Notes: generated by a model from the letters alone, not told the origin. A stretch of DNA of 64,000 bases from Endozoicomonas sp. SCSIO W0465 (GCF_023716865.1 NZ_CP092417.1:2024001-2088000); one strand, 5' to 3'. Shown: positions 26,148 to 36,153, counted from the first letter of the stretch. Program-made: numbers and translations.

Positions 26148-27881
26148 GTGGATAAAAACACCTCCCTGCAATCGTCAGTCGGTGTCAGTGCGGCGTTGCA
26201 AAAATACTGGCACCAGCTGCAGGGCTGGCTTGTTGCAGTATTAAAAGGAACGCCCGGAAGCTCTGGAACCAATCAGAGGCTGCTGATACTGATGCTGGTC
26301 AGTGCCTTGCTGATAGCGGCACTGATTAATATTACCCTCTGGTGGTATGATCGTGATTTCCGCCCTTTGTATGGCTATGGCGAGCATTACAATATGGCAG
26401 TGATCATCGATATTCTGGATAAACAGGGGATTGGCTACCGAATCAATCCGGATGATGGGCAACTGATGGTCCGTGCCAACCAGCTTTCAGGGGCTCGCAT
26501 GGCCATGGCCGCCGGCGGCATCATTGCCACTGGCTCAAAGCCGTGGATGCCGGAGCAATCAGGCCTTGGCAGCAGTCACTTTGTCGAGCAAATGCAGTAT
26601 CTGGGTGCGCTGGAAACGTCGTTATCAGAAACAATCAGCGGTATCGATGCCGTTCGCTATGCCCGTGTCCATTTATCAATACCTGAGCAGAGCGTCTTTT
26701 TCAGGAGCAGCCCACCCGCCAAAGCATCGGTGTACCTGGAACTCTACAGTGGCATGCGGCTTCAGCCGGATCAGGTGGAAGGTATCATGCGTCTGGTCAG
26801 TGGCAGTGTGGCCACGCTCAATGAACAGGAGGTTACTGTCGTCGATCAATATGGCAATCTGCTCAGCCAGGCCATTGCCACTGCGCTGATCACCGGCAGT
26901 GACGGCATGGGAAATAGTTATCTCACCGCCAGAACCCGTATTGAAAGCCATCTTGAACTGCAGATAGCAAAAATTCTCGATGCGGTGGTCGGCCCTGGCT
27001 ACTATCGGGTCGATGTCGCTGTTGATCTGACCTACGACAAAATAGAACAAAATTCCGAGCAGTTTGACCCCAATATTGTCTTAAGAAGCGAGTCGATTGA
27101 GTCCGGTACACCTTTTTTGATGGATAAGCCTGCTCCCATTACCAAGGCACCGCAGGTTCCTGCCCCCGGAACAAAAGCACCTGAATCCGGACAAGAAGAC
27201 GTCGGTGAGCAGAAAGTGATTCGTAATTATGAGGTGAGCCGGCAGATCAGCAATGAAACCCGTTATCCCGGTCAACTAAAGCGATTAACCATTGCCGTAG
27301 TCATTGACTATGGCAGCCTGAAAGCAGAAAAAATACCTGACTCAATATCCGGCACAACATCTGGTAGCACAACATCTGACACAACATTGCAAGACAGCGA
27401 GGCAAGGTTAACAGCACTGATCAAACAGGCGGCAGGGTTTGATGCTTCCAGGGGCGACGTTGTGAGCCTCGCCATTCTGCCTTTTGCCAGCGTCCCGCCG
27501 CCACTGCCCACTACTGACCAGAAAAGTTTCTATCGCTGGCTTGACCTCGGTATCAAAGTGATTCAATTGCTGTTACTGATCGCACTCCTTTTGCTCATTG
27601 TGTTGGGCTGTCGACGAGTTTTACGGGGGAGCACCTTCTTGACATCGGGGTATTCATCAGAGATGTCATCGAGACCAGCAGGAAGTAACAGTGCAACTGC
27701 CTACGGTACAACAGGTCCTTTCAGGTCAGCAGTGGCTGATGGTGAAATCCCTCCTGATAAGATGACTCCCGTCACTCTGGAGGATCAGGTCGCTCACTAC
27801 CAGAGGCTGGCCCGGAATGAGCCGGAAAAAGTTGCCGCAGTGTTAAAAGAGTGGATCAACAGGAATCATTCAGATGGTTGA
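26148..27881 (+). CDS. fliF: Flagellar MS-ring protein FliF
   Basis: Forms the MS ring in the inner membrane. The first membrane helix is near residues 45-65, followed by the ring-building modules (DGQLMVRANQLSGARMAMAAGG, SVFFRSSPPAKASVYLEL). The second helix (VIQLLLLIALLLLIVLGC) is near residue 480, with a C-terminal FliG-binding tail. A Pro/Ala-rich insert (residues about 325-345) lies in the periplasmic beta-collar region. Start is GTG 26148, within a triple GGTGG-CAAAAAC motif and without a clear ribosome site. The stop overlaps fliG by eight bases. Confidence 0.94.
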   Translation: MDKNTSLQSSVGVSAALQKYWHQLQGWLVAVLKGTPGSSGTNQRLLILMLVSALLIAALINITLWWYDRDFRPLYGYGEHYNMAVIIDILDKQGIGYRINPDDGQLMVRANQLSGARMAMAAGGIIATGSKPWMPEQSGLGSSHFVEQMQYLGALETSLSETISGIDAVRYARVHLSIPEQSVFFRSSPPAKASVYLELYSGMRLQPDQVEGIMRLVSGSVATLNEQEVTVVDQYGNLLSQAIATALITGSDGMGNSYLTARTRIESHLELQIAKILDAVVGPGYYRVDVAVDLTYDKIEQNSEQFDPNIVLRSESIESGTPFLMDKPAPITKAPQVPAPGTKAPESGQEDVGEQKVIRNYEVSRQISNETRYPGQLKRLTIAVVIDYGSLKAEKIPDSISGTTSGSTTSDTTLQDSEARLTALIKQAAGFDASRGDVVSLAILPFASVPPPLPTTDQKSFYRWLDLGIKVIQLLLLIALLLLIVLGCRRVLRGSTFLTSGYSSEMSSRPAGSNSATAYGTTGPFRSAVADGEIPPDKMTPVTLEDQVAHYQRLARNEPEKVAAVLKEWINRNHSDG

Positions 27882-28914
27882 GGCGCCAACCGGACAGCCT
27901 GTCCGCTCCACACAGAGCCTGTCTGCAGCCAACTGCTCTGAGGAGGAAGCGGCAATCTTTCTGTTGTTGCTCGGTGAGCAGGCAGCTGCCAACGTAATAA
28001 AACACTTCACAGCTGGTGAAATAAGAGTCATCAGCCAGTACTCGGAAAAAATGCAGGTAAAGGATCGTGACCAGCTGGTGATGATACTGAGTCAGTTTGA
28101 GCTGTCATTTGCCAATGTCAGTTTATTGCTGGGTGATTATCAGGTCCAGATGCGGCAGGTCCTGCAAAAAGCATTGGGTAAAGAACAGGCTCGCTGTCTG
28201 GTAAACCCGCCGGGCAGTCACCGGGAACCACTGACCGGCCTGCAATTAATGAAGCCAGAGCTTCTGGCGACCATGATCCGGGATGAGCCGGAGCAGTTTC
28301 AGGCGGCGGTGCTGGCCTGTCTGCAATCGGACCAGGCATCAGATGTCATCAACCTGCTTCCCCCGGAGCGGGTGCAGGGCATTCTGGAAAGAATTGCCCA
28401 GCTTGGTAGCTTGTCCCAGGCATCCCTGCAGGCCATTGTGACCTTTTTGCAGTCATTTCTTGATGAACAGGCAATTGATCACTTTTTGCCTGTCAACGGT
28501 GAACAACATGTTGCTAATATTCTGAATCTTTCTGACACTGAGTTAAGAGACCAGACTCTCCTGAACCTGAAGCAATCGGACAGTGCCATGGCCGGGCGAA
28601 TAGAAGAAAAAATGCTGGTATTTACCCAGGTCATCAACCTTTCAGTGGATAACGTGGCCAAACTGCTTGCCAGTGTTGAATCATCGGATTTAACCATGGC
28701 GCTTAAAGGGGAAGCGGAGAATGTCCGCCAGCACATTTACCAGGCCATGAGTAAAAGAGCGGCTAACTACCTGCGGGAAGAAATGGAGGCATTGGGTGCC
28801 GTTCCACAGAGTAAAGTGAAAGAGGCGAGGCAAAAAATCGTCAAGGTGATGGACGACCTGTTGAAAAGTGGAGAGATTGACATGCCCCGTGGTAATGAAG
28901 TCATGCTGGAGTAA
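27874..28914 (+). CDS. fliG: Flagellar motor switch protein FliG
   Basis: C-ring protein joining the MS ring to FliM and interacting with MotA. 346 residues, mostly helical. The N-terminus (EEEAAIFLLLLGEQAAANVIKH) and the end of the middle/C-terminal domain (RAANYLREEMEALGAVPQSKVKEARQKIV) are typical of FliG. Sequence is divergent, as expected for a lateral-type motor. The start ATG overlaps fliF. Confidence 0.93.
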   Translation: MVEAPTGQPVRSTQSLSAANCSEEEAAIFLLLLGEQAAANVIKHFTAGEIRVISQYSEKMQVKDRDQLVMILSQFELSFANVSLLLGDYQVQMRQVLQKALGKEQARCLVNPPGSHREPLTGLQLMKPELLATMIRDEPEQFQAAVLACLQSDQASDVINLLPPERVQGILERIAQLGSLSQASLQAIVTFLQSFLDEQAIDHFLPVNGEQHVANILNLSDTELRDQTLLNLKQSDSAMAGRIEEKMLVFTQVINLSVDNVAKLLASVESSDLTMALKGEAENVRQHIYQAMSKRAANYLREEMEALGAVPQSKVKEARQKIVKVMDDLLKSGEIDMPRGNEVMLE

Positions 28915-28918
28915 CCCG

Positions 28919-29761
28919 ATGATAAAAACTGCAGGATTATGCCCGGTCACCGGAATCAATAACGCTGACCCGAATGGTACCCGTGACGCTGGTGCCGTGC
29001 CAGCGCTATCAGGCTCCGGGCTGCCGGGAGATGAGCCCCCGGAGCCTGAGCAGCCCTTCGTCCTCCGCTACCAGTTCCCTCCGTCGAATGATGGCCAGGA
29101 GCAGTCCATTGGTCACGGAGCCTCTGCTCAAATTAATTTTCACATGTTGCGGGAGGTCATTCGCCGAGTCCGAAAACGACACCTTGACCACCGTCGCAGG
29201 GCAGAAGACGCAGGGTATGCTGAAGGCCGTCAGCGTGGTTATCAGGATGGTTATCAAGATGGTTATCAAGATGGTTTTCAGGCCGGACAGCTGGCGGGAT
29301 TGAATGAGTCACAGCAACAGCAGAAAGAGCGCTCGGAGCAGTGGCTGGCTCTGATGAACAATCTCTGGAATGAACTGTCCAACCTGCATCAATCGACCTT
29401 GCTGCATTTAGGCCAGCCGCTGATCGAACTGATCAGCAAGGTGGTCAGGCAGGTAGTCAACCATGAACTTGCGATTTCGCGAGAGTCATTACAACAACTG
29501 GTTACCGATTCTCTGTCCATGCTTCCGGATATTAAAGAGGTGCATCTGCTGATCAATCCGGTGGATCGTCACCTGATAGATCCCATTGTCAAACAGCTAC
29601 CCGAAGGCTGGTCTATTCGGGAGGATAATCGTCTGACAGCGGGCGGATGTCGTCTGATTACCGAGCATGGCGAAGTTGATGCAACGGTGGAAAGTCGTGT
29701 GATGGCCTGCATTGATACCGTGCATGAACAGTTAATTAATGAACAGTTGATGCCAGCGTGA
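28919..29761 (+). CDS. fliH: Flagellar export regulator FliH
   Basis: Regulator that binds the FliI ATPase and links it to the C ring. I use ATG 28919 (280 residues), 5 bp after fliG; the reading frame opens earlier, inside fliG. The middle is a charged coil with GYQDG repeats (about 29230-29285 in DNA), a stretched form of the GxxxG repeats common in FliH. The C-terminal domain is normal (LGQPLIELISKVVRQVVNHEL, LTAGGCRLITEHGEVDATVESR). Confidence 0.9.
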   Translation: MIKTAGLCPVTGINNADPNGTRDAGAVPALSGSGLPGDEPPEPEQPFVLRYQFPPSNDGQEQSIGHGASAQINFHMLREVIRRVRKRHLDHRRRAEDAGYAEGRQRGYQDGYQDGYQDGFQAGQLAGLNESQQQQKERSEQWLALMNNLWNELSNLHQSTLLHLGQPLIELISKVVRQVVNHELAISRESLQQLVTDSLSMLPDIKEVHLLINPVDRHLIDPIVKQLPEGWSIREDNRLTAGGCRLITEHGEVDATVESRVMACIDTVHEQLINEQLMPA

Positions 29762-31164
29762 CCCATTCCACACTTCCTTTCCCTCCGGTTGCAATAACCG
29801 ACAGTACCAGAACCGATCTCTGGAACAGGTTAATCCGACAATTGATGTCTGCCGGAGAACAGGTCACCATGCTCACACCTCAGCGATCGTCCGGTCAACT
29901 GATCAAGGCATCAGGGCTGATTATGGAGGTGGCGGGCTGCAGAATGCAGACCGGTCAACGTTGCCTGGTTCAGGGAAGCGATGGGCTTACGGTAGAAGCA
30001 GAAGTTGTTGGCTTTAACAGAAACACGCTGCTCCTGATGCCGATGGAATACCATGACGGATTATCCCCTGGTGCCAGAGTGACAGCCATGGGGGATAACT
30101 CATCCGTTTCTGTGGGTGACGCCTTGCTGGGACGGGTGATTGATGGCGCAGGCCGGCCACTGGATAGCAAGGCAAAGATTAAAGGCAGCACGACTATCCG
30201 TCTTCATAGCCATCCTATTAACCCACTGCAACGATGCCCGGTTTGTACACCATTAGACGTCGGTATACGTTCTGTTAATGGATTACTGACCATTGGCAGA
30301 GGTCAACGTATTGGTCTGTTTGCCGGGAGTGGCTCAGGCAAAAGTACCCTGCTCGGTATGATTGCCAGAAATACCAGTGCCGATATTGTGGTGCTGGCCA
30401 TCATTGGTGAAAGGGGGCGGGAAGTTGGTGATTTTATCCGGCAGAATATCAATGACCATTGTCTTCAGCGCTCAGTGATTGTTGCCGCCCCTGCCGATCA
30501 TTCACCGGTCATGCGGTTGCGAGCGGCGCTCGTGGCACACCGTATTGCGGAGTACTATCGGGATACCGGGCATCATACCCTGTTGTTAATGGACTCCCTG
30601 ACCCGCTACGCCCAGGCACGGCGGGAAGTCGGTCTGGCTACGGGTGAACCACCTGCAGCCAGAGGATACCCACCTTCCGTTTTTAATATGATTGCCCGGT
30701 TAGTTGAGAGGGCCGGTAATGGCTATGAAGCAAGTGGCTCATTAACCGCTTGTTACACTGTTCTGACGGAGGGGGACCAAAATACCGATCCCATCGGTGA
30801 GTCCGCCCGGGCGATTCTGGACGGCCATCTGGTACTCAGCCATGAGTTGGCCATCTCCGGACACTATCCCGCCATTGACGTGGTAACCTCTGTTAGCCGG
30901 ACCATGCCGCAATCAGTACCCGATGAACATCTCAAGATGTCGTTAACCTTCCGACGTCTATTAGAAAAAGCCCGGGAAGGGAATGAATTAAAATTACTGG
31001 GGGTCTATCAACCGGGTAATGACGAGGATATGGATATGGCCATGGCAGCAGAGTCGGGCATGCTTGGCTATTTGCAGCAAAGTATCGAAGAAAGAGAGAC
31101 GCTGGAAGACAGTGTTCAGCAGCTAAAAGTGCTGATTTCGGGACTTCATCATGGCCATCAGTAA
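29758..31164 (+). CDS. fliI: Flagellum-specific export ATPase FliI
   Basis: Hexameric ATPase of the flagellar exporter. Walker A is GSGSGKSTLLGMIA, Walker B is HTLLLMDSLTRYAQARREVGLATGEPPAARGYPPS, and PVCTPLDVGIRSVNGLLTIGRGQR precedes. 468 residues, close to the family size. GTG start overlaps the fliH stop; the end overlaps fliJ by 14 bases. Confidence 0.96.
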   Translation: MTHSTLPFPPVAITDSTRTDLWNRLIRQLMSAGEQVTMLTPQRSSGQLIKASGLIMEVAGCRMQTGQRCLVQGSDGLTVEAEVVGFNRNTLLLMPMEYHDGLSPGARVTAMGDNSSVSVGDALLGRVIDGAGRPLDSKAKIKGSTTIRLHSHPINPLQRCPVCTPLDVGIRSVNGLLTIGRGQRIGLFAGSGSGKSTLLGMIARNTSADIVVLAIIGERGREVGDFIRQNINDHCLQRSVIVAAPADHSPVMRLRAALVAHRIAEYYRDTGHHTLLLMDSLTRYAQARREVGLATGEPPAARGYPPSVFNMIARLVERAGNGYEASGSLTACYTVLTEGDQNTDPIGESARAILDGHLVLSHELAISGHYPAIDVVTSVSRTMPQSVPDEHLKMSLTFRRLLEKAREGNELKLLGVYQPGNDEDMDMAMAAESGMLGYLQQSIEERETLEDSVQQLKVLISGLHHGHQ

Positions 31165-31510
31165 AAAGCTGGTTAAACGTTTAATCAATCTTGAATCACT
31201 GCAACATCAACAGCGACTGAGTGATATCAGTCGCCAGCTCAAAGTGTTGGAAAAACATAACCGATTAATCGAAACACTCGATGCTGCAGGCAGTTCAACA
31301 GTGGCTTATCCTACTCAAACCGGGTCACACTGTACCGGCATACAAGTCATCAACCGGGCGATGTTTCACTGGCAATTGTTGAATAGCTGGCAGCTGTGCA
31401 TCCAGGCGCGTGCACAACAGATCGACTCAATTAGGGCTATTTCGCAAGAAACAACCGTGAAATTGCATCGACTTGAACGATTGCGCCAGCGGTACAAACA
31501 ATATCAATAA
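31151..31510 (+). CDS. fliJ: Flagellar export protein FliJ
   Basis: Small coiled-coil export chaperone-escort, 119 residues. It begins MAISKKLVKRLINLESLQHQQ and consists of two long helices with heptad spacing. It is recognised by position after fliI and by the two-helix charged pattern, since FliJ sequences are poorly conserved. It ends the fliE-J run; the next genes are convergent. Confidence 0.8.
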   Translation: MAISKKLVKRLINLESLQHQQRLSDISRQLKVLEKHNRLIETLDAAGSSTVAYPTQTGSHCTGIQVINRAMFHWQLLNSWQLCIQARAQQIDSIRAISQETTVKLHRLERLRQRYKQYQ

Positions 31511-31680
31511 CCCCGGAGTCTGCAGAATTTTTTCATGCTTTTGACAGGCTCCGTTCATCCTGGCGAAGTCGAAGGATGGAGACATCTTACATCGACTCTG
31601 CTTGTGCGAACGGGGTTTGAAACATCAATTTTATTGAGCCAGGAAGGAACGTCAGTGGTTCCTGTTTTACAGTTTATGCT

Positions 31681-32127
31681 TTACAGTTTACACAATGTTT
31701 TACCACTGGACGGGTAGGTGACAGTGGCATTTTTACCGTAGGACAAGGGCGGTCCACGAAGCAACTCGATAAATGTATTGCAATAACTGGCGAGTCTTGC
31801 CAGTGCATGGCTATTGTGCTGTTGCAGCGCCTGGCAGGACCGGATTAATCGATCTATTTCAATCGCCTCAATAGTAACATCACTTGTTATTTCATCCTGA
31901 CGAGAAGTGGTTAAGATGGGGTTCAACTGTCGGCAAATATCAACACATTCGCTTGATAATTGAACGACAGACTCAATATTCTTTCTGGCTATTTCCTGAG
32001 CCTGAAGACTCAACAGCCTCTCCAGATTGTGCAGTAACCGCTGAAGTTGTGAGCGCTCTTTTTGCTTTGTGCCATCATTTTGTGACTCCTTTTGTGACTC
32101 ATCTTGTGACTTATCATCGAGCATCAT
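31681..32127 (-). CDS. flgN: FlgN-like chaperone for hook-filament junction proteins
   Basis: 148 residues, helical, starting MMLDDKSQDESQKESQ (a polar leader rich in Ser, Gln and Asp), then LLHNLERLLSLQAQEIARKN. FlgN escorts FlgK and FlgL to the exporter. The call rests on size, helical pattern and location behind flgA. In other clusters flgM sits between flgA and flgN; here the flgA stop overlaps this start by four bases, leaving no room for flgM. Confidence 0.75.
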   Translation of the reverse strand: MMLDDKSQDESQKESQNDGTKQKERSQLQRLLHNLERLLSLQAQEIARKNIESVVQLSSECVDICRQLNPILTTSRQDEITSDVTIEAIEIDRLIRSCQALQQHNSHALARLASYCNTFIELLRGPPLSYGKNATVTYPSSGKTLCKL

Positions 32128-32975
32128 GACCGCCTCTCACCCCCAACAGGACGTACCTCATCTTCATTGATTACCCGGCATTTGACCGGTCTGCCATTTT
32201 CTTTCTGAACCAGAATAATATCGCCCACATATCCGTTTTCCATTGCGACACCAGTGGTGGTTAATTCGATATTTTTTAATTGCACGGCAATAGTTACCTG
32301 TTGTCCGCGACGGATAGCACTGGCTTTTTTTACCATATCCGTGGTAATGACAGATCCAGCGCTGATTTTTCGGGTAGTGATGTATCCGGAAACATTATCC
32401 TGAAAAACATTGGGTTTCATGGCACTGAAAGGAACTTTTGATTTTTTCAGCCCCGGCGATTTTGTTGGCCCCGGCAGTCCTGTTCCCGACAACGCCTCAC
32501 CCCGGCTGATATCCCTGTCGGCAAGCAGTACCGCTACATCAAAATCAACACCGATTGCCAGCCGTTGTTTCCAGCGTTGTTCCGGGGTGCCGTCATGTTC
32601 AGAACAACTGATCAGTAATGGCACCTTGCCGTTCTGGGCCATGGCAGAGAAGCGAATATCGAGTGCTACCGGACAGTATGGCAGTTGCTGCCAGCGCTCT
32701 TTATGCCGCAAAACCACCCGGGGATTACTGCCTTTAAAACGTTTGGCCAATGAGATCGAATGTTGGCAAAGCTGATCGAGGATCTCCCCTTGAACGCGCT
32801 GATCAGATGGCGGACTGGTCTGTGTGCATGTCACTGAATAGTCGTCAGCAATACACTCAATGTTGAGTAAGCCGAGTAACAGGGAAAGCACGAAGCAATC
32901 CCTGATTAAAAGCCTGATTAAGCGCCTTATTGATAGTTTTCTGCCGGGAATAAAATATTTTACTGATAAATACAT
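32124..32975 (-). CDS. flgA: P-ring assembly chaperone FlgA
   Basis: Periplasmic protein needed for P-ring formation by FlgI. The N-terminus has a hydrophobic signal-like segment (CFVLSLLLGLLNIECIA, residues about 28-45). The C-terminal SAF-type domain shows GYITTRKISAGSVITTDMVKKAS, then AIRRGQQVTIAVQLKNIELTTTGVAMENGYVGDIILVQ. 283 residues. It diverges from flgB over a 60-bp gap, which must hold promoters for both directions. Confidence 0.92.
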   Translation of the reverse strand: MYLSVKYFIPGRKLSIRRLIRLLIRDCFVLSLLLGLLNIECIADDYSVTCTQTSPPSDQRVQGEILDQLCQHSISLAKRFKGSNPRVVLRHKERWQQLPYCPVALDIRFSAMAQNGKVPLLISCSEHDGTPEQRWKQRLAIGVDFDVAVLLADRDISRGEALSGTGLPGPTKSPGLKKSKVPFSAMKPNVFQDNVSGYITTRKISAGSVITTDMVKKASAIRRGQQVTIAVQLKNIELTTTGVAMENGYVGDIILVQKENGRPVKCRVINEDEVRPVGGERRS

Positions 32976-33035
32976 TTTCTACGACAACGGACTATGCTTT
33001 ATACACGACTTAATATAGACGAATAGATAGCACGT

Positions 33036-33431
33036 ATGTTGATTTCATTTGAGTCTGCCATGGGTATACACCCGAGAGTAGCGCAACTCAGAAGTTCCCA
33101 GATTGCTATTCAGTCAGGCAATATTTTCAATATTGAAACACCGCAATACCGGACACTCGAAGCTAGCCTGAACTTCTACTCTTCGAAGTATGGTTTATCT
33201 CAGGATATGTCTGTCTCAGATAAACGACATATCACTCCGAATCGAACAACTGATGTTGAGTTGTCCATTGCCTTTAAAAATTCAGGGGATATTGCCTCGG
33301 AAAATGGCAACGATGTATCCCTGGCACTGGAGCAGGCAAGACTCGCACAGTCGATGGCCGGTTACCATATCAGCCTGTCGTTAATGCGGGAGCGGTTGAG
33401 CATGCTGGATAAGGTGATTAGCGGCCGTTAG
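33036..33431 (+). CDS. flgB: Flagellar proximal rod protein FlgB
   Basis: First rod component. It begins MLISFESAMGIHPRVAQLRS, matching the FlgB start in which a short helix precedes the rod signature (QSGNIFNIETPQYR in place of ANNLANADTPGYK). The C-terminus has the usual amphipathic helix ending LSMLDKVISG. 131 residues. No strong ribosome site is visible before the ATG. Confidence 0.93.
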   Translation: MLISFESAMGIHPRVAQLRSSQIAIQSGNIFNIETPQYRTLEASLNFYSSKYGLSQDMSVSDKRHITPNRTTDVELSIAFKNSGDIASENGNDVSLALEQARLAQSMAGYHISLSLMRERLSMLDKVISGR

Positions 33432-33482
33432 TTCGGGGCCAGGCGTCATAACTGTTAATTTGATGAAGCGAGCAAGTACCCC

Positions 33483-33917
33483 ATGAGTCTGCAACTGGTT
33501 CAGGCTATGTCTGGTTATGCCATGGTCGCCCAGGCAACCCGAATGACGATGGTGGCCGAGGCACTCTCTTACAGTGAGATACCAGCCGCTTCGGCGGCAG
33601 AGGTCTTGCAGCCCGGGCGAGTGCTGCTTCAGGCCAGAACCGTGGATGCGGGCTCCGCTGCCAGAGCGAATATTCCGGCGTTTACCGTTGAGGTAGCCAG
33701 TATCATCAACGATAAATCCCCGCCCCAGGTGCGTTATCAGCCGGGCCACCCCCTGGCCAACACAAGCGGTGAGGTGTTTTACCCGGATATCAGTACAGTG
33801 GAAGAGATGTCGACCATGATTTCAGCCGCCCGGTCTTTTGAAGCGGCGGTTTCGGTGTTTACCAGTGCCCGTCAAATGCAGGGTCAGGCACTGGAACTGA
33901 TTAGTGTTCATAACTAG
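33483..33917 (+). CDS. flgC: Flagellar proximal rod protein FlgC
   Basis: 144 residues. The C-terminus is characteristic: GEVFYPDISTVEEMSTMISAARSFEAAVSVF, ending QGQALELISV. The N-terminal rod motif is degenerate (LVQAMSGYAMVAQATRMTMVAEALSYSEIPAAS). It lies 51 bp after flgB; a 289-bp repeat block separates it from flgD. Confidence 0.92.
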   Translation: MSLQLVQAMSGYAMVAQATRMTMVAEALSYSEIPAASAAEVLQPGRVLLQARTVDAGSAARANIPAFTVEVASIINDKSPPQVRYQPGHPLANTSGEVFYPDISTVEEMSTMISAARSFEAAVSVFTSARQMQGQALELISVHN

Positions 33918-33941
33918 TACGTGGTTTCAATGAGTTTATTA

Positions 33942-34183
33942 CTCGTTCCCACGCACAGAGGGTGTCGCAAAACCTTCCGGACACCTCGTTCCCACGCTCC
34001 GCGTGGGAATGCATACGGATCTGGCAGCATGAGAAAGAGCCACTGTCTGGTTGGGTTTTCGGGGGCTCCATGCGAGTATGGTATTTGTGGCGGGATCGGT
34101 ATGCATTCCCACGCAGAGCATGGGAACGAGATGTCCAGAGTGTCCGCAGGGTTTTGCGACAACCTCGGGACCGTGGGAACAAG
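33942..34183. repeat. Composite palindromic repeat (type A core) between flgC and flgD
   Basis: Outer palindromes of the form CGTTCCCACGC...GCGTGGGAATGCAT enclose a core that begins GGATCTGGCAGCATGAGAAAG and contains GGTTTTCGGGGGCTCCATGC. The flanks carry a second inverted pair (TGTCGCAAAACC / GGTTTTGCGACA). Just upstream, at 33918-33936, lies a copy of the GTAC(A/G)TGGTTTCAATGAGTTT motif that bounds the dyad after flgF. The block could fold into large hairpins in the flg message. Confidence 0.85.
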
Positions 34184-34206
34184 TCCTGTAACATTTGGTC
34201 ATCACT

Positions 34207-34902
34207 ATGATTTCATCCATTCAACATGAAACACCTGTCAACGGAGGCAATATTTCATCGTCGCCTTCTTCTGGTATTACCAGTGCCTTAAGCAAAAACT
34301 TCATGACGTTATTGATTACCCAGCTCAAAAACCAGAACCCACTGGAACCGATGGAAAGTGGTGAACTGCTGAATCAGCTGGCGGCCATGACATCTGTCTC
34401 AGAATTAAGGGATATCAACGTCGGTATCAGCCAGCTGAGCGATCAGTTCAATGCCGCCCATCTGTCCAATGCTACGGCACTGCTGGGGCAGGATGTCGCT
34501 ATTGATGCCGGGCAATTTTCATTCAATGGGGATGGCAATAAATTATCCCTGTCGTTTCCTTCGCCCGGTGCCGGGCACGTGCTGCGCTTTTTGCTCACGG
34601 ATCACAATGGCGTCGCGGTAAAAGAAGCCCATTACCAGGGGCGTCGCAATGAGCCACCGGGTACCCCGATCAGGAAAAAACTGGATCAACTGTTTGGCTC
34701 ACTGCCCCATGGCCATTACTGGCTGAAAAGTATCATCGATGGTCGTGATGACAGTGAATCCGGTGTACTTCCTGTACAACTGATCAGTAAAGCCAACAGT
34801 ATTGTTTTCAACAGCACTGATCAGACACCACAGATCAGGCTTGAGGCCATGGAGCCAGTCGCACTGTCCAGAATTCGTTCCGTGACCCGACCAGAAGGTT
34901 GA
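34207..34902 (+). CDS. flgD: Flagellar hook-capping protein FlgD
   Basis: Scaffold for hook assembly. The conserved segment NFMTLLITQLKNQNPLEPMESGELLNQLAAMTSVS is clear at residues about 30-65. The FlgD Ig-like and tudor-like region follows (ATALLGQDVAIDAG...). 231 residues from ATG 34207; an upstream GTG in frame is less likely. Confidence 0.94.
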   Translation: MISSIQHETPVNGGNISSSPSSGITSALSKNFMTLLITQLKNQNPLEPMESGELLNQLAAMTSVSELRDINVGISQLSDQFNAAHLSNATALLGQDVAIDAGQFSFNGDGNKLSLSFPSPGAGHVLRFLLTDHNGVAVKEAHYQGRRNEPPGTPIRKKLDQLFGSLPHGHYWLKSIIDGRDDSESGVLPVQLISKANSIVFNSTDQTPQIRLEAMEPVALSRIRSVTRPEG

Positions 34903-34934
34903 TTGTTTTTGCCTAATCGCTGAGGTAAACGTCG

Positions 34935-36140
34935 ATGTCAATCAGTATTACGGGCATGAATACAGCCCAGAGTCAGCTGGAGATAGCCAGCCAGAACCTG
35001 ACTAATTCGGAAACCAATGGTTATAAGTCGTTCCGGGCGGTTCTTGGTGATGTCTATGCCCAGGCGGGAACTTCATCGGTGGATATGGCCGGGGTCAGGC
35101 TGCTGGCGACCCAGCAGCAGTTTGCCCAGGGACAGTTGACCCAATCGGGTAATGCTTATGATCTGGGTATTGATGGTAAAGGCTTTTTTATTCTCAGTAA
35201 TAATGGTGAGCAGCTCTACAGCCGGGCAGGTATGTTTAATCAGGATCAGGAGTATTATCTGGTGAACCCCAGCGGTTATCGTCTCCGGGGCTATGGGGTA
35301 AACAGTGAGGGTACGGTTGATACCTCCAAACTGGTTGACTTGCAGATCAGTCAGGCCGATCGGCCGGGCCAGGCGACCACCAATGCCTCAGCGACCATTA
35401 ACCTCGATGCCAGTGAACCGGTGATTAACCGTACAACGATTGCCCTTAACCCCTCCGACACGAATACCTTCAGCTGGTACGGAGCACTGAATATTTTCGA
35501 TAGCCTGGGCGGACAACATACCCTGGGCACCTATTTCACCAAAACCGCAACCAGTCAGTGGCTGCTTGAATTTCAAGTGGATGGGCAGTCCCTCAAACAA
35601 ACAGAAGAGATGACATTCAACAGCTCAGGCCTGTTGACGACACCTGCCGATGCACTGTTCTCACTGACACCACCAGCACTGACCTCAAGTGCCGTTTTCC
35701 AGCCCGTAGCCATGGACTTTTCCGGTATCACCCAGTTTGCCATTGACTCGTCATTTCGTCCCCTGGTGGTTGACGGGCAAATGGCGGGCAGTCTTAACCA
35801 GGTCAGTTTTGGCGAAAACGGCTTTCTACAGGGTAGCTACAGCAATGGTGAGCAATACGTTCTTGGACAGGTAGCACTGGCTACCTTTCCAAATGACAAC
35901 GGGTTAGTGGTGCAAGGGAATAATACCTGGATGTCGTCTATGGTTTCCGGTACTCCGCTGTTCAGTACACCGGGCCTTAATGGTACGGGCGCTGTTAATG
36001 CGGGATTCGTTGAACAGTCCAATGTGGATCTGGCCACCGGGTTGTCGGATGTCATTCTTGCCCAGCGCAACTTTCAGGTAAGTGCCAAGGCATTCCAGGC
36101 AGAAGATGTCCTGACACAAACGCTGATCAATCTCACCTGA
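34935..36140 (+). CDS. flgE: Flagellar hook protein FlgE
   Basis: Hook subunit, 401 residues. The N-terminal motif is TGMNTAQSQLEIASQNLTNSETNGYKS, and the C-terminal motif is NVDLATGLSDVILAQRNFQVSAKAFQAEDVLTQTLINL. The middle domains D1/D2 carry GKGFFILS and QLYSRAGMFNQD. It follows flgD by 32 bp and precedes flgF by 13 bp. Confidence 0.95.
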   Translation: MSISITGMNTAQSQLEIASQNLTNSETNGYKSFRAVLGDVYAQAGTSSVDMAGVRLLATQQQFAQGQLTQSGNAYDLGIDGKGFFILSNNGEQLYSRAGMFNQDQEYYLVNPSGYRLRGYGVNSEGTVDTSKLVDLQISQADRPGQATTNASATINLDASEPVINRTTIALNPSDTNTFSWYGALNIFDSLGGQHTLGTYFTKTATSQWLLEFQVDGQSLKQTEEMTFNSSGLLTTPADALFSLTPPALTSSAVFQPVAMDFSGITQFAIDSSFRPLVVDGQMAGSLNQVSFGENGFLQGSYSNGEQYVLGQVALATFPNDNGLVVQGNNTWMSSMVSGTPLFSTPGLNGTGAVNAGFVEQSNVDLATGLSDVILAQRNFQVSAKAFQAEDVLTQTLINLT

Positions 36141-36153
36141 CGGGAACCTGTCC

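Noticed and set aside
31535..31717. A 60-residue frame between fliJ and flgN
   Set aside because: It begins in a REP-like motif (GTTCATCCTGGCGAAGTCG) and overlaps the end of flgN; most likely not a gene.
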